In this document: positions 20,867 through 32,874 of the stretch, piece by piece | Layout: every line of letters begins with the position of its first letter | Numbering within the stretch: position 1 is the first letter of the stretch | From: Dipteris shenzhenensis | Lineage: Eukaryota; Polypodiophyta; Polypodiopsida; Gleicheniales | Assembly: GCA_047967505.1 (NCBI GenBank) | Contig: CM106540.1 | Reading direction: 5' to 3' (one strand) | DNA: 64,000 nucleotides | Notes under the pieces: generated by a model | The model's input: only the letters and a program-made list of their open reading frames with translations | Told to the model about the DNA's origin: nothing | The model's database searches: none | Position numbers and translations under genes: made by a program

Positions 20867-23258
20867 ATGGTTCTGCCTTCCGTTGAGGCGCCATCCTTCT
20901 TGTGAGAGTGATTGAGAGATTGAGAGATCGAAAGAGATTGAGTGCTCCATTCTCTTCCGTTGAGAGGAAATTCCGTCCATTGAAAGAAGATTTCCATCAT
21001 CTCCTTCGAGAGTTCATTGAGAGTTATCCATTCCGTTCATTCCATTCTTTGTGAGGACTTCCATTGTGAGAGAGAGAGAGATTGTCCATCCATTGTGCTT
21101 GTGAGAAATAATCTCTAGAGATAGGGAGCGTTCTCTTCTTCTCTAAAAAAGAGATCTATACCTTTATTCACAAAGACAGGCTCTTTGAAGATTAATCTAC
21201 TCCATTCATGGCTCCATGCTCTAGGCGGCTGTAGTGCACACGTCGAACCTTTCAGCTTCTACTTCTACAACAAGGTTCTCAGCCACTTACTACCACACAA
21301 GGCCAGCTCCAAAGGCTCAGCCCACGGACTCGATTCCTGGCTCTCCATAGCCAGCAACGTCAATAGCCAAGGACCTCTCCAAATACAACGACTGCAGCTT
21401 GTTAACCTCCAACGATGGCCAACCACAGTGAGCCTCATAGTCTCCAATGATAAAAGCAACCTCCAAGCTCCCATAACGGCATAGGACAATGATGACTTGT
21501 ATCTCCATAGTGTCATCTTTATGAGCTCCTCTCGGGCCGAGATCTCCAGCCACCTCTAAGGTACTTAACTACAACTGAGTGGCCAAAGCCACATTGCCAT
21601 CACTAGCAGCCCACGGAGTGCACCAGCCGCCCTCACGACGATGAGCCCTCCATAATCCGCTCAGCTGAATGGAAGCTCCAGCCAGGCTTGGCTTGACACC
21701 TTCAGCAACAACTCGACCAATGATCCGCTCAGCCAAACGAAAGCTCTAGCACTCCTTCAACGCCATAACCACGATTGTCTATACTACTCTCGGCTCCTAT
21801 GCAGCAACAGCGACTCCTTCTACAGCGACTACTTCTATGTGCAAGGCTCCATTGAGTAGCTGCCTCTAGCAACGACCCTCTTGCAAGCTCATCCACGGGC
21901 TGTTTCCTCCATCCAACGAGCTCCAATGAAGGAGATGAAATCTCTAAGATTCTGTCGAAATCTTGACAAGATTCTGGTTGCCCACGATGAGGCACGTGGC
22001 ACCCCACCTCACCCTATCCAGTCCACAAACTGTAACCACATTGGTTAATAGAAGATAGGGTTGGTCAAGCCAACCCCAGGTGAGGTTCAACCTCGATTTA
22101 TCTAACCCAGTCTAGGTTAGCCAAGGTGTGAACAATAGGTCTCCACGTGGCACCCTTATCTCCTTATCTGCCACATCAGTCGTGCTTGCCATGTCAGTAG
22201 CCTCCTGCACTTGCCACATCCCCCCTGCCAGCTCAGCTACCATGTCACCAGTGCCACGTAGGTAGGCCATGTCATCTGCCATATCATCAGTGCTACATCA
22301 TTTGCTGACATCATCATCTATGCCACCAGCTATCCAGTCAGCACTGACCTCTGCAGGCACACAGTGCTCCACAGTCACTGTATGTGACCACTCGTGCCAC
22401 CTCAGCATAGGGCTCCACTGGCACACCTCTTGCTAGGCATAGTGCCACATCATCACTGCATGTGACTCATAGTGACATCATCATTGAGCACATTTGCACT
22501 CCTTTTGCCCCTCCACCTAGATCGTCATATCTCTTGATCCAGGAAGAATTTGAGGGCGTTTCAAAAAGGAAAGTCACACATTTTTTTGTGCTCTACGCGC
22601 TTGTCACATCATGCGCACATTTCGGTGCAAGTTACACTCACATTTGAGCCTCACTAACAAAACCACTTCCTTCACACACATTTGCCTCTACATCGACGCG
22701 TCTGACCCAGCACTTAAAAAGAACAAAAGAAAAGGAATTATTTGTTGTTCTTTCATCGATCAATGGTTGGTATAGATCTAGATTAGAGTAGACTAGATCG
22801 CCATAGAGGGGACACTTTGAATTTCCCCAAGTTGCCAATCTAAGCCATGCCTGAAATTCTAGACTAGTACCTAACTCGCAGTCCATACGCTCACATACAG
22901 TTTCACATCAAATGCATTACCTAAAACCTTACGTTCATCAGTTGAGTGAGCAAGCATTAGAGTTCAAAGGCATTGCAAATTGTTTCAGTGGGCAGATAGC
23001 ACTTGATTTCACACACACATGCCACCATTGTAAAGCCTATTCGGCTATCTCACGACATCGTGCACATCATTTCAGCCTTGTAAAGCCTCTTGGCTATTCT
23101 CGGCATCATTGCCATAAGCCTTGTAATATAGATCAGATTTTATATATTGCAGTTCTATCTTCACCGACGGTACAGAGATTTCATTTGGCATAGACAGTGT
23201 ATTTGCATTTGATTCATACAGAGCTCTTCATGACACTTTTGAGTACATTTTTTGCACC
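20867..23258 (+). other. Copia-3 leader, 2.4 kb without recognisable gene
   Basis: It is long for a Copia leader. The first part is GAGAG-rich, then mixed sequence without a conserved frame (21185-22007), then a CCACATCA/GCCATGTCA-rich stretch (22140-22480) like that at 1010-1470, then sequence up to the gag ATG. No protein motif is seen in any frame. It may include captured or inserted repeat DNA. Confidence 0.55.
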
Positions 23259-24384
23259 ATGTCGACTAGCAACCTCAATTTGGAGGCATCTGCTAAGTTA
23301 GACAACTCCAATTACAGTACATGGAAATACCGAATGGAGACTATTCTTGTACTTCAAGACAAATGGGAGTATGTCGATGGGTCTACACCTAGACCATTGG
23401 ACAATCCAGCCACAAGTAGCTCTACTCCATCTGTTGTCACAGCACTAGCAACGGGATCTACAACAACATCTACAGCTATACAAACAATTTTCACACCAGT
23501 AATAGATCCTGCCATTGCCCGAGCTCAAGCAGAATGGGATAAGAAAGACAAGTATGCCTATCACCTAATCAAGCAATGTGCAAGATGTCATGCTAAGACA
23601 GCTCAACACAGTCAAGACATCAAAAGAAGCATGGGATATGTTCACAGCTCTCTACGAGTCCAAGAACACATCCAGGATTCTCACCCTGAGAAACCAGATA
23701 AACCAGAGTTTTTGCAACAGCAGTGAAACCAGTCATGCTTATCTACTCCGCATAAAAGTCTACAATAATCAACTTGCAGTAGCAGGAGAGACTATGAACC
23801 CTGCAAAAATGGTTCAAGTCATTCTGAATGGACTAGGAGAGGGATACAAAAATTTAGTCCAGAGTATTGCCATCCAACGACAAATTCCAACACTGGAAGA
23901 ACCTCAGTCAGTCCTACTTGGTGAAGAACTCAGGACTCAAGCCATTCAAGCACGTAAAGGTCATTCTAATGATCAGGCATTCACAGCTTCAGATAGAAGC
24001 AGAGGCAGAGGCAAAGGCAGAGGTAGATCATATAAAAAAAGTGGTCATCATCAACAACAAAATCAAAGTCAGCATCATCCTCAGCAACATCAAAATCAAC
24101 AAAGAGGAAATCATTCCAATCGAGGAAGATTCCAAGGACGAGGGAATGCATCCACCAATGTGTCAAATATTCAGTGCAACTACTGTCACCAGTTTGGACA
24201 CTATGAAAGAGATTGCCGCAAGAAGCAATACGATCAAGGTGGACAATCCAGTAGTAATCGAGGAATTCCCGAGGCAGAGAAAATCATCGTGGTGGACATT
24301 CTAGTCACAGTCATTTTGCAAATGATCATGGAAATATGTTTCTTGCAAGAGAGGAATCGCATCAGACTGATACAGTGTACCTAG
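23259..24384 (+). pseudogene. Copia-3 gag
   Basis: The ATG at 23259 opens MSTSNLNLEASAKL and the gag fold (NYSTWKYRMETILVLQDKW). A frame change near 23570-23600 moves the rest (EAWDMFTALYESKN, VILNGLGEGYKNLV) to the 23578-24384 frame. A Gln/His/Arg-rich region and zinc knuckle CNYCHQFGHYERDC follow. The frame is lost again around 24280, before the protease. Confidence 0.85.
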
Positions 24385-25009
24385 ACAAGTGTACCTAGAC
24401 ACTGATTTCAATCCCAAAGAGGATTACAACTATCAAGTCGACCAAGTGGAACAGGATCCTTGGTACATCGACAGCAGTGCATCATCTCACATGACAAATC
24501 ATCAGGAATGGTTCACAAAAATGAAGCCATTAGAAGGATAGAAAAATGTCATCTACACAGCAGACAATACACCGAATCCAGCTCAAGGGATAGCTGTTAT
24601 CCCTATGAACAATTTCACTGGTACAAAAGGATTAGTGAAAGATGTGCTCTATGTTCCGAAGCTCAGCAAGAACCTTTTGTCAGTAGGTCAAATGACGGAA
24701 CACAATTACAAATTCATCTTTGATGGTGATGAATGCACTATCAGAGACAAATCCAAAAGATGTCAGCTAGTAGCAAAAGGTGTCAAGGAAGGATGCTTAT
24801 ACAGAATGCTAGCTATAGTACCAGATAAGCATGTCATGTCAGCTCAACCGCAACAGATGCCACTATCTGTAAAATGGCACAAGAGATATGGCCATGTCAA
24901 TTTCAAGTACTTGTTAGATCTTAGGAATCAGAATATGGCAATTGGGTTTCCGAAGCTACAGTTTCTTGGAAAAGTTTGTGAAGCATGCTGCTTTGGCAAA
25001 AAAAAGTGA
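24385..25009 (+). pseudogene. Copia-3 protease with altered active site
   Basis: The region before the protease reads DPWYIDSSASSHMTNHQEWF at about 24460-24520. The normal DSGAS core is DSSAS here, replacing the Gly that forms the catalytic loop of retropepsins. A TAG follows about 25 codons on (near 24540). The downstream frame 24605-25009 holds VLYVPKLSKNLLSVGQM and the pre-integrase WHKRYGHVN...CEACCFGK. Both lesions imply an inactive polyprotein. Confidence 0.85.
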
Positions 25010-25727
25010 ACCAACTTTGTTAGAAGTACCTCTGGTGCACGAGATATTCTTAATTTGATACATACAGATGTATGGGGTTATGCCCAGACCCACAGCATCA
25101 ATGGTTCACTTTGCTACTTGACTTTCATCGACGACAATAGCAAATATTGTTGGGTCTACTTTCTGAAAGAGAAATCTGAACTGTTTTCTAGATCTCAAGA
25201 ATTCAAGGCCATGGTAGAAAACCAGACAGGCAGAAAGATCAAGGTCATGAGATCAGATAGAGGAGGTGAATACATGTCTTCAGCATTCATGAACTTTTGC
25301 AAAAATCACGGCATTCGAAGACAATTCACATGTGCAGATACTCCTCAACAAAATGCAAGAGCTGAAAGGAAGAATGGGACTTTAGCAGACAGTGCTAGAG
25401 CAATGCTTAGTGAAAAGAATCTTCCAAATTAGTATTGGGCAGAAGTAATAGCTACAGCAAACTACTTGCTTAATCGAACCGATACAAGGTATGACTCCTT
25501 ATGAAGCATTCACTGGACAAAAGCCAGACATTGGGCATCTCTGCATATTTGGTTGCATAGCATATGCTCACATACATGATGATCATTGCAAGAAATTGGA
25601 TGCAAAGTCACACAAATGCATCATGGTTGGCTACAGTGAAGAAAGCAAAGCATACAAATTGTATGATCCCATCAACCGCAAAGTCATTATCTCTAGAGAT
25701 GTAATCTTTGATGAGGAATCAGAATGA
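25010..25727 (+). pseudogene. Copia-3 integrase
   Basis: The DDE core is visible as HTDVWGY, RSDRGGEYM and QQNARAERKNG (the usual NGxAER Gly is changed). A TAG falls at LPN-stop-YWAEV (about 25431), where many homologues have Gln or Asp. A shift near 25480 leads to the MTPYEAFTGQKPDIGHLCIFGC segment ending near 25727. Confidence 0.87.
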
Positions 25728-27439
25728 AAAACCTCACCTACACAGGAGATAGAAGCATCGACTTCACAGTCATCGATAGAACAGGTTGATAAAGAAGAGC
25801 AAGAATTGCCAGAAACACTGCAAGCAGAGCCACAGCAGCTCAGACGGTCTACTAGGGAAAGCAGACCTCTAGCCAGATTGACATATGCTCAGAAAGGCAA
25901 AGCAATTCAGGTGGAAACCACCAACTATGCTCTTATGACTACCATCATGGCTACAGAAGAGCTAGTGTACTTCGAAGACGCAGTAGACAAGCTAGAATGG
26001 CAAACTGCTATGAATGTCAAAGAAATGGATGCTTTGTATAAGAATAATATTGGGGAATTATGCGACCTTCCACCAGGAAAGAAGGCCATAGCAAACAAAT
26101 GGGTATACAAAGTGAAGTACAATCCAAATGGAAGTATTCAGAGATACAAAGCCAGATTAGTTGCAAAAGGATTTGCACAACAATATGGTCAAGACTATGA
26201 TGAGACTTATGCTCCAGTAGCAAAGATGGATTCCATACGGTTCTTGATATCACTAGCGACACTCAGCAGATGGAATGTGTATCTGCTCGATGTCAAGAAT
26301 GCATTTCTCAATGGTTATCTAGACGAGGAAGTCTACATGCAACAACCAGTAGGTTATGTTGAACTAGGAAAGGAGAATAAGGTTTGCCATCTCAAGAAAA
26401 GTCTCTACGGCTTAAAACAAGCACCTAGAAGGTATTTTGCTGATCTTGGATACATGAAGTCCAATGCAGATCATACTCTCTACTACAAAGTTGAAGGGGA
26501 AGACATTACTATTGCACTTTTGTACGTAGATGATCTGATTGTGACAGGAAGCAAGGATATCTTCATCAGAAAATTGAAACAAGACTTATCTGCAGAGTTC
26601 GACATGAAAGATCTTGGACTTATGCACTATTGTCTTGGAATTGAGTTCTGGAGAGATTCAGATAGCACATTCATGAGTCAACTCAAGTATGTTGACAGTC
26701 TCCTGAAGAAGTTTCATATGGCAGATTGCAAAATTACAGCCACTCCCATGGAACAAAGTTTGAAACCTACAGTCAATGACAGATACCATAGGTACCTCAT
26801 CGGATCTCTTATATATCTGACAATCATACGGCCAGATATTTGTTATGCAGTAAGATCACTAGCACATTTATGGCAAATCCAAAACAGTCTCACTGGAATG
26901 CAGCCAAAAGAGTCTTGAGATACATCAGAGGTACAAGACAGTTTGGGATAGAATACAAAGGAAGTCATCCACGATTGCATGGATACTGTGACAGTGACTA
27001 TGCCGGAGATCATGAGACCAGGAGATCGACACAGGATATGCATTTTTCCTTGGTCAAGGTGCTATATCATGGTTGTCAAACAAACAACCAACTGTTTCTT
27101 TGTCTTCAACTAAAGTAGAATATAGAGCACTCACTACAGGTGCATGTGAGGCTATATGGCTCAGAAGACTATTGTCAGAAATAGATTGCTTTGATGAGTC
27201 AAAGCCAACAACAATATACTGTGATAATCAATCGGCTCAAGCATTGGCAAAAAATTCTAGTATATCACTCCAGGACAAAGCACATTGATGTCAGAGAGCA
27301 CTTCATCAAAGAAAGAGTGTTACTTGGTGACATCACACTACAGCATTATGATAGCAAAGAGAATGTTGCAGACATCTTTACCAAACCACTCAGTAAAGAG
27401 CTATTCGAGAAACACCGACTAGCTCTTGGTTTGACGTAG
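25728..27439 (+). pseudogene. Copia-3 reverse transcriptase and RNase H
   Basis: The RT frame 25806-26918 has NKWVYKVKYN, RYKARLVAKGFA, LLDVKNAFLNG, LYGLKQAPR and YVDDLIVTG. About 16 residues normally found after LYGLKQAPR.W are missing before YFADLGYMKSNADHTLYYK, a small in-frame deletion. RNase H is spread over 26840-27118, 27073-27288 and 27191-27439 with shifts (YCDSDYAGDHETRRST, LSSTKVEYRA, YCDNQSAQALAKN, TKHIDVREHFIKE). The 3' LTR follows after about 120 bp. Confidence 0.88.
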
Positions 27440-27557
27440 AGGAAGGACATTCCTATTAAAGGTGTGTGATGGAATGTAATGCTCAGTCCTTCTTCGATTC
27501 CCTAGAATCATCATCTTGAGGGAAGGCCTACTTCATGATGTTGATCTTGAGGGAAGG

Positions 27558-27814
27558 TGTTGAGAGTTCACGCTCAACATCATGTGATCATGTGTGCATG
27601 GCACCATCACGTGATCATATGTGCATAGCACTAACCTTGTAGAGTGCTATAAAGGAAAGGGTTAGATCCCCTAACCCTAACCCTAAATGGGTTTGTATAT
27701 ATTCTATTTTTTCAACTAAATCTAGTGTACAGTTAGTCATTTGTGATGTGCTCTCTAGATGTGCCCTCTCTTCTCATCTCCACTCTTCTCCTCTCCCCTC
27801 TTCATATTTTGTCA
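27558..27814 (+). repeat. Copia-3 3' LTR
   Basis: Partner of 20598-20854 and equal in length. It is preceded by a purine tract and followed by the second GTATT. Confidence 0.94.
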
Positions 27815-27819
27815 GTATT

Positions 27820-28850
27820 TGGTACCCTTAAGACCTTGTCTTGAAGAAACCTACCAAAGAAAAAATATTAAAAAGTTGTAAGAAGTTATTTGCAAAAATA
27901 GAGGTTATATACTAAAAGTATATATTAAGGTTGGGGTGCATTGGCTAGACACTGGGCTCAAAGATTTGATACCAAAAGCTAGAAACCATGACCAATGTAA
28001 ATTCCACCCCAACTCTAAGGACTTCATGGTAGGAGGGCTAAACAAAATTTCACGCATGTAGGCTTGAATGGTGGAGTTTTGAGTAGGGAATGGGTGGGCC
28101 TTTGTTAAATGTTTGACATTCACATTTATTACAAGTATGATATCTACTTAAATGTATGACAAGAGGCTCCACTCCCCCTCAATAAGTAAATTATTAATTA
28201 CTTTATTTGTGTTTGTGCCTTCTCCTCTTTCCCTTTTACTAATTATTGGAGGATTTTATTCTATTAATTCTCCTGAGGTACTTTATATGTGCTTTGTAGG
28301 TACTTAGGGCCTTAGCACATGGATGGGACTAGCATGGGTTTGGGATGGGACTATATTTGTCATCATTATCCTATCCTAGACCAAGTGGCCTAGGATGGGT
28401 TTAGGAAGGGTATAGCCATTGTTTCTCACATCCTGGACCTTGGCCTCAAGACCTTGGGCATGAGAATGGCATCCCCTCTTTTAGGGGTTGGGAAGGATGG
28501 AATGATAACATGTGTCCTTGTCCCCACCTCCTAAACACATGAAATGATACCATGTGTCCTCTTCCACCTAACCCATGCCTAGTTCTTTTGACACTTAGCA
28601 CAAGGTGGAAAGTAAATAGAACAGAATTAATACATTTGAATATGTGTGGGACCACATTTTTCCATTCCCATCGTGTTTCCTCACATACGAGTAACCTGAC
28701 CTGTCTACGACGGGCTTGCGACCCGCTCCGTTGGGTCTAAAGGTTGGGATCCTAGGCTCCCTTTCATTTCAAGGAATACAATTTAAGATTTTTTTAATAA
28801 ATATCAATATCTAAATGCTTCTTAGGAAATTTAAACACTTTTGAAGACTA
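27820..28850. other. Gene-free stretch between Copia-3 and CT-rich array
   Basis: No reading frame, RNA gene or terminal repeat that I recognise. The sequence just right of Copia-3 continues the flank that was joined to the palindrome array before insertion. CT/AG-poor, mixed composition. Confidence 0.5.
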
Positions 28851-29090
28851 TTCTTTGGAGTCTAGAACTCGCAGTTGCCTGTAGCTTGCTTATTAGTTCT
28901 GCGATCATTGATTAGCTGCGCAGGTCTCTGAGTGTGCCAACTTTCTTAAAGTAGTAGTAAGATATAATTTTATCTCCTCTCTCTCCTCCCTCTACTGCCC
29001 CTATCTTTCTCTATATCTCTCAGTGTCTCTCTCTTAGTGCTCTTATATAATATAATCGAGACTATATTATAAACTGTATAATATTAAATT

Positions 29091-29164
<74 letters not shown>

Positions 29165-29995
29165 TCTCTGCATTTTTGGAGACTATTCTTGACTCTCGAT
29201 TGCCTATAGACCGCTTATTAGTTCTGCGATCATCGATTCATTGCATAGGACACTGAGTCTACCAACTTCCTAAACCCTAAACCCTAAACCGGTTTGCAAC
29301 CGAGAGAGAGAGAGAGGGGGGGGGAGAGAGAGCGAGAGAGAGAGAGAGAGAGATTCTCTCTCTCTCTCTTCTCTCTCTCTCTCCCTCTCCCTCCTCTCTC
29401 TCCTCCCTCTACTACCCCTATCTTTCTCTCTATCTCTCAGTGTCTCTCTCTCAGTGCTCTTATATAATATAATATAGACTATATTATAAACTGTATAATA
29501 TTATATCATATAATATTGTATTCTCTCTCTCTCAATTTTTGGAGACTATTCTTGACTCTCGGTTGCCTATAGACTGCTTATTATTAGTTCTGCGATCATC
29601 GATTCATTGTGTAGGTCACTGAGTCTACCAACTTCCTAAACCCTAAACCCTAAACTGGTTTGCAACCGAGAGAGGGAGAGAGAGAGAGTCTCTCTCTCTC
29701 TCCCTCTCTCTCTCTCCCCCACTCCCCCACTCCCCCTCTCTCCTCCCTCTGCTGCCCCTATCTTTATCTATATCTCTCAGTGTCTCTCTCTCAATGCTCT
29801 TATATAATATAATATGGACCATATTATAAACTGTATAATATTATATTATATTCTCTCTCTCTCTCTCTCTCTCTCTCATCTATCTCCGTCTCTCTCTCTC
29901 CCTCCTCTCTCTCCTCCCTCTGCTACCCCTATCTTTCTCTAATATAGACTATATTATAAACTGTAGAATATAATATTATATTATATTATATTGTA

Positions 29996-30047
<52 letters not shown>

Positions 30048-30055
30048 TACTACTG
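28851..30055. repeat. Composite tandem repeat with CT microsatellites
   Basis: A module recurs about three times (near 28850, 29175 and 29535; about 330-360 bp apart): GAGACTATTCTTGACTCT, TTAGTTCTGCGATCATCGATT, TCCTAAACCCTAAACC, GAGA/CTCT runs, then CTCTTATATAATATAAT and a long CT run. Pure CT tracts are long (29094-29160, 29996-30050). The CCCTAAA motif occurs in two- to three-unit runs (29272, 29636). It looks like an expanding minisatellite seeded around telomere-like and CT repeats. Confidence 0.85.
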
Positions 30056-30239
30056 TCCCTGACGTTACGGAATGCGATGATGCCAGTGTGGAGTGTTGGA
30101 CTTGGGCTTTCACCCGCATGGGCACCCGCATCGAGCGTGTCAATGTGTCGTGTGTCAGGACTGGATATCCGTGTGTCAAAGTGGTCTACAGTCTGGTCAG
30201 ACCCTCTGGTCAGACCTCGGAGTTGGAGCCTAGCTACTG

Positions 30240-30880
30240 GTGACTGCACCACATGGTGGTCCACGGAGTAGATCTCGAGTAGATAACCGGCACAGTGACA
30301 CGTGGTACCATGCAAAAGACCGTGGTATCCACTCCTACAACAAGATTAACTACTTTCTGTGGAGAATATGCGGAGGGCATTTCCCTATTGGCAGTCACGT
30401 ACCGTGGCTCCGCATGGATGACAGATGCAAGCTTTGCAAATACGCAGCAGAATCACTTTCCTACCTTTTCTGGGGATGCCCCTAGGTCCGAAATCTGTAG
30501 GGAATCTTGCGAGGGCGGTGTGCCAAAACCTTAGGTATGCAGTTCATTTCAAAAGGAGCAGCTATGATCTTTGGCACAGACCTTGGTCCAGATAGAGCCA
30601 CTCTGTGGGAGGTGATAAGATATGCCACACTTCACAAAATCTGCCCGTTATGACGCATCCGTTAGCAGTTCGGTTATCTTCTCTCTCAATTGTAAACAAG
30701 CAGTAGTTGACATAGGGATCCAAGTGAAATGGCTAGTGGCCAGTTGGCCCAAGGAGAGCGCTAGAGTCCGCCTCCTGAGTATTTTGAGTGAGATGTCTTT
30801 TGTCTGAAGAAATTGTCTGAGCTGTATGTAAGATACTGTTTTGTGGAATATATGAGAATACCTCTTTCAATTAAAAAAAC
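30240..30880 (+). pseudogene. LINE 3' remnant with reverse-transcriptase zinc-binding domain
   Basis: The frame 30240-30485 contains INYFLWRICGGHFPIG and CKLCKYAAES...LFWGCP, the zf-RVT domain found near the C-terminus of plant LINE polyproteins. The usual His before LFW is Tyr here. Broken frames follow (ATLWEVIRYATLHKI), then an untranslated tail ending in TTTCAATTAAAAAAAC near 30880. Only the 3' end is present, as expected of a 5'-truncated LINE insertion. No target duplication was identified. Confidence 0.7.
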
Positions 30881-31277
30881 ATTATCGGAGGATTGAGGAT
30901 TAGGCGCACTGCCTTGAATTACTAAGCAAGCATTGTGATTTTGTGTTTAAAAATTAGGCTTGCATAACGTTTTTGGATTTTTCGCAGATTTGAACATGAC
31001 CCAAGGACATGACGATAGCGTACATACAATTGCTCATGCGAACGCATGACATTTTTGAAATATGTGGATCTTTGTTGATCCAGCACACGTTGAAATCTCT
31101 ACTTACATTGAACCAAAGAATCGCGGTTGCTGGCCGCCAAGATCTGTTCGAATGAATTTAGTTATATTTGGTCGACAGGCCTGTGAGCTGCCGGCCTATA
31201 CCGGCAATTTCCATGCATGGTGGAGTTCATTATTCTGATTTGTTCATGGTTGCCACCTGGTTGCTACCTGATTGCTG

Positions 31278-31286
31278 CTATAAAAC
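31278..31286 (+). promoter_or_regulatory. TATA-box candidate
   Basis: CTATAAAAC in GC-balanced sequence, the best TATA box in the 2 kb upstream of HKT. If used, the 5' UTR would be about 1.5 kb unless spliced. Confidence 0.35.
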
Positions 31287-32320
31287 ACAGCGTCTCGACG
31301 TTGGCATCTGCAAGTAGTCGTTGTTGCTAGCTAGCTGATGATCGCTGGCATAACCGCCAGCTTCCAGGTGCGCATCAGTCGTCCAACTTAACGATTCCTC
31401 CTCGAAGGTAACAGGAACAGACGTACTTTGATGGGCTGTCAGCACTTCTTGTTTGCTACTAGTTTCCCTTGTCCAAAACTGTAAATTGCAATGCTGATCA
31501 AGGTTGCTGCTGCCATTAATTCCGTCGTGTACAACTGTAATAGATACTGTGGCTGAGCGGGAGAGATTGTTGCTTCGTAATTGCGAAACTATTAGGAAGG
31601 AGGTAGCGATTTGTCGTCGATGCGCGCTGCGATGCTAACTGTCCGTCGTACGGGGTTGTCGCAGGGTGGTGCGCATGAGCAGATGGTCTGCGGATGATGC
31701 GCATGCGGGCTGAAATCTTCTTCTAGGGCCTCAAAAGCCTTCAAGGCTACAGGAATCAAGAGGTGATAACTCGCAGCAGGAGAGGAAAACGCTCGAGATG
31801 ATTTACTTTTCATGATCAAAAGCGAGCGAGAGTCGGGAAGGGGAAGAAACGCATAGATAGATGATATAGTATGTGACAAAGGTGCACTGCTACGGAGCTT
31901 TTTATTTTCCTAGAGCTGGCTATAAAGTTTCGATCTATAGCTCCGTCATCTGAAACCTCTAGATCTTTCTGTTTTTATCCACTAAACCAAAGTTTGAACC
32001 TTCTTTTTGACAGATTTGAGGAGTGATTACGTTGTATTGTTGTTTCCTGTTTCTGCAGAGTGAGGTTGAGTTCAGCCCGGATATGCTAAGGTGTAAACCT
32101 TGCGCGCGATACTTTGTCAAATGCCAGTGCTGCAAAACATTTGTTCTTGGCAGTTTTGAACTGCAAACACGTTGTCTGCACGATATATTTTGTCTCATCA
32201 TTGTTAAATGCAAAACTTGAGTGGCTCGAGCGCTGCAGCCTACCTTTGATCGTCTTTTTGAGAGTTTCCAAGTGCTGTATGGAGGAGATTCCATTGCCAT
32301 AACTTTGCTTGCTACTTTTC

Positions 32321-32515
32321 TACTACCCAATTATATCTTTAAACCTGTAAGGTCAGTATTCAATTGCTATTTTGCTCCTTTGCTCGCTTTTTCGCTAGTA
32401 CCCAATATCATCGAAAGCTTCGAGGTCTTGCTATTTTGCGACTTTGCTACTTCCCAATATCGTAAACCTTTAAGATCAGTATTTCATTGCTATTTTGCTA
32501 CTAGTTTTGGAACAG
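32321..32515. repeat. Imperfect local duplication upstream of HKT
   Basis: The block CCCAAT-AT...TTTAAACCTGTAAGGTCAGTATTCAATTGCTATTTTGCT recurs about 128 bp downstream in diverged form (near 32325 and 32452). TACCCAATATCATCG lies between them. Role unknown. Confidence 0.5.
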
Positions 32516-32874
32516 TTCGGAGCTGCGAATCCTTCATGTTTAGAGCACGAGCATGCCCTCAAAACCAGCCGTCTCTACTACCCTAAACTGTTGTTGTCAC
32601 ACGACAGTATGTAACTGCAACGACCTTATCTGCACGAGAATATTGCTGATCATTGATTGTTGCTTTATAGTTGCGCCACCCAAAACCAGCGAGCTTTCAA
32701 GCGCTTTCAATTGCTGCGTGAGAATTGGCTTTCGGTTGCGTACTGTAACAATTCACATGAGCTTCGTGAACAAAATTCCCCCCCTGCAGTTTGTCTTGCA
32801 CACTGTAACAATTTTCCACAACTGAACTAAGCTCTTCACCATCTTTTCTCTTCTTCCATCCATCCTATAGCTAA

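Larger units (their letters stand above)
20598..27814 (+). mobile_element. Copia-3: LTR retrotransposon with perfect TSD
   Basis: The element is 7217 bp, with 257-bp LTRs at 20598-20854 and 27558-27814 (about nine differences). Target duplication GTATT lies at 20593-20597 and 27815-27819. The primer site directly follows the 5' LTR and polypurine GAGGGAAGG precedes the 3' LTR. Plus-strand gag-PR-IN-RT-RNase H order makes it Copia. An unusually long leader (2.4 kb) precedes gag. Coding is broken by several shifts and TAG stops, and the protease active site is altered. It is inserted into the right palindrome array. Confidence 0.95.
30881..32874 (+). other. Upstream region of HKT gene
   Basis: About 2 kb without a recognisable protein. 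It contains a good TATA box at 31278. Possible splice signals (CCAG|GTGCGC near 31366; TTTCTGCAG|AG near 32059) could define an intron in a long 5' UTR, but this is only suggested by consensus. The frames at 31516-31879 (-) show no domain. Confidence 0.45.

Noticed and set aside
29270-29290. CCCTAAA run suggesting interstitial telomere
   Set aside because: Only two to three units, repeated as part of a longer minisatellite module.
31592-31879. 95-codon minus frame upstream of HKT
   Set aside because: No domain, no homologous partner, open by chance in GC-balanced DNA.
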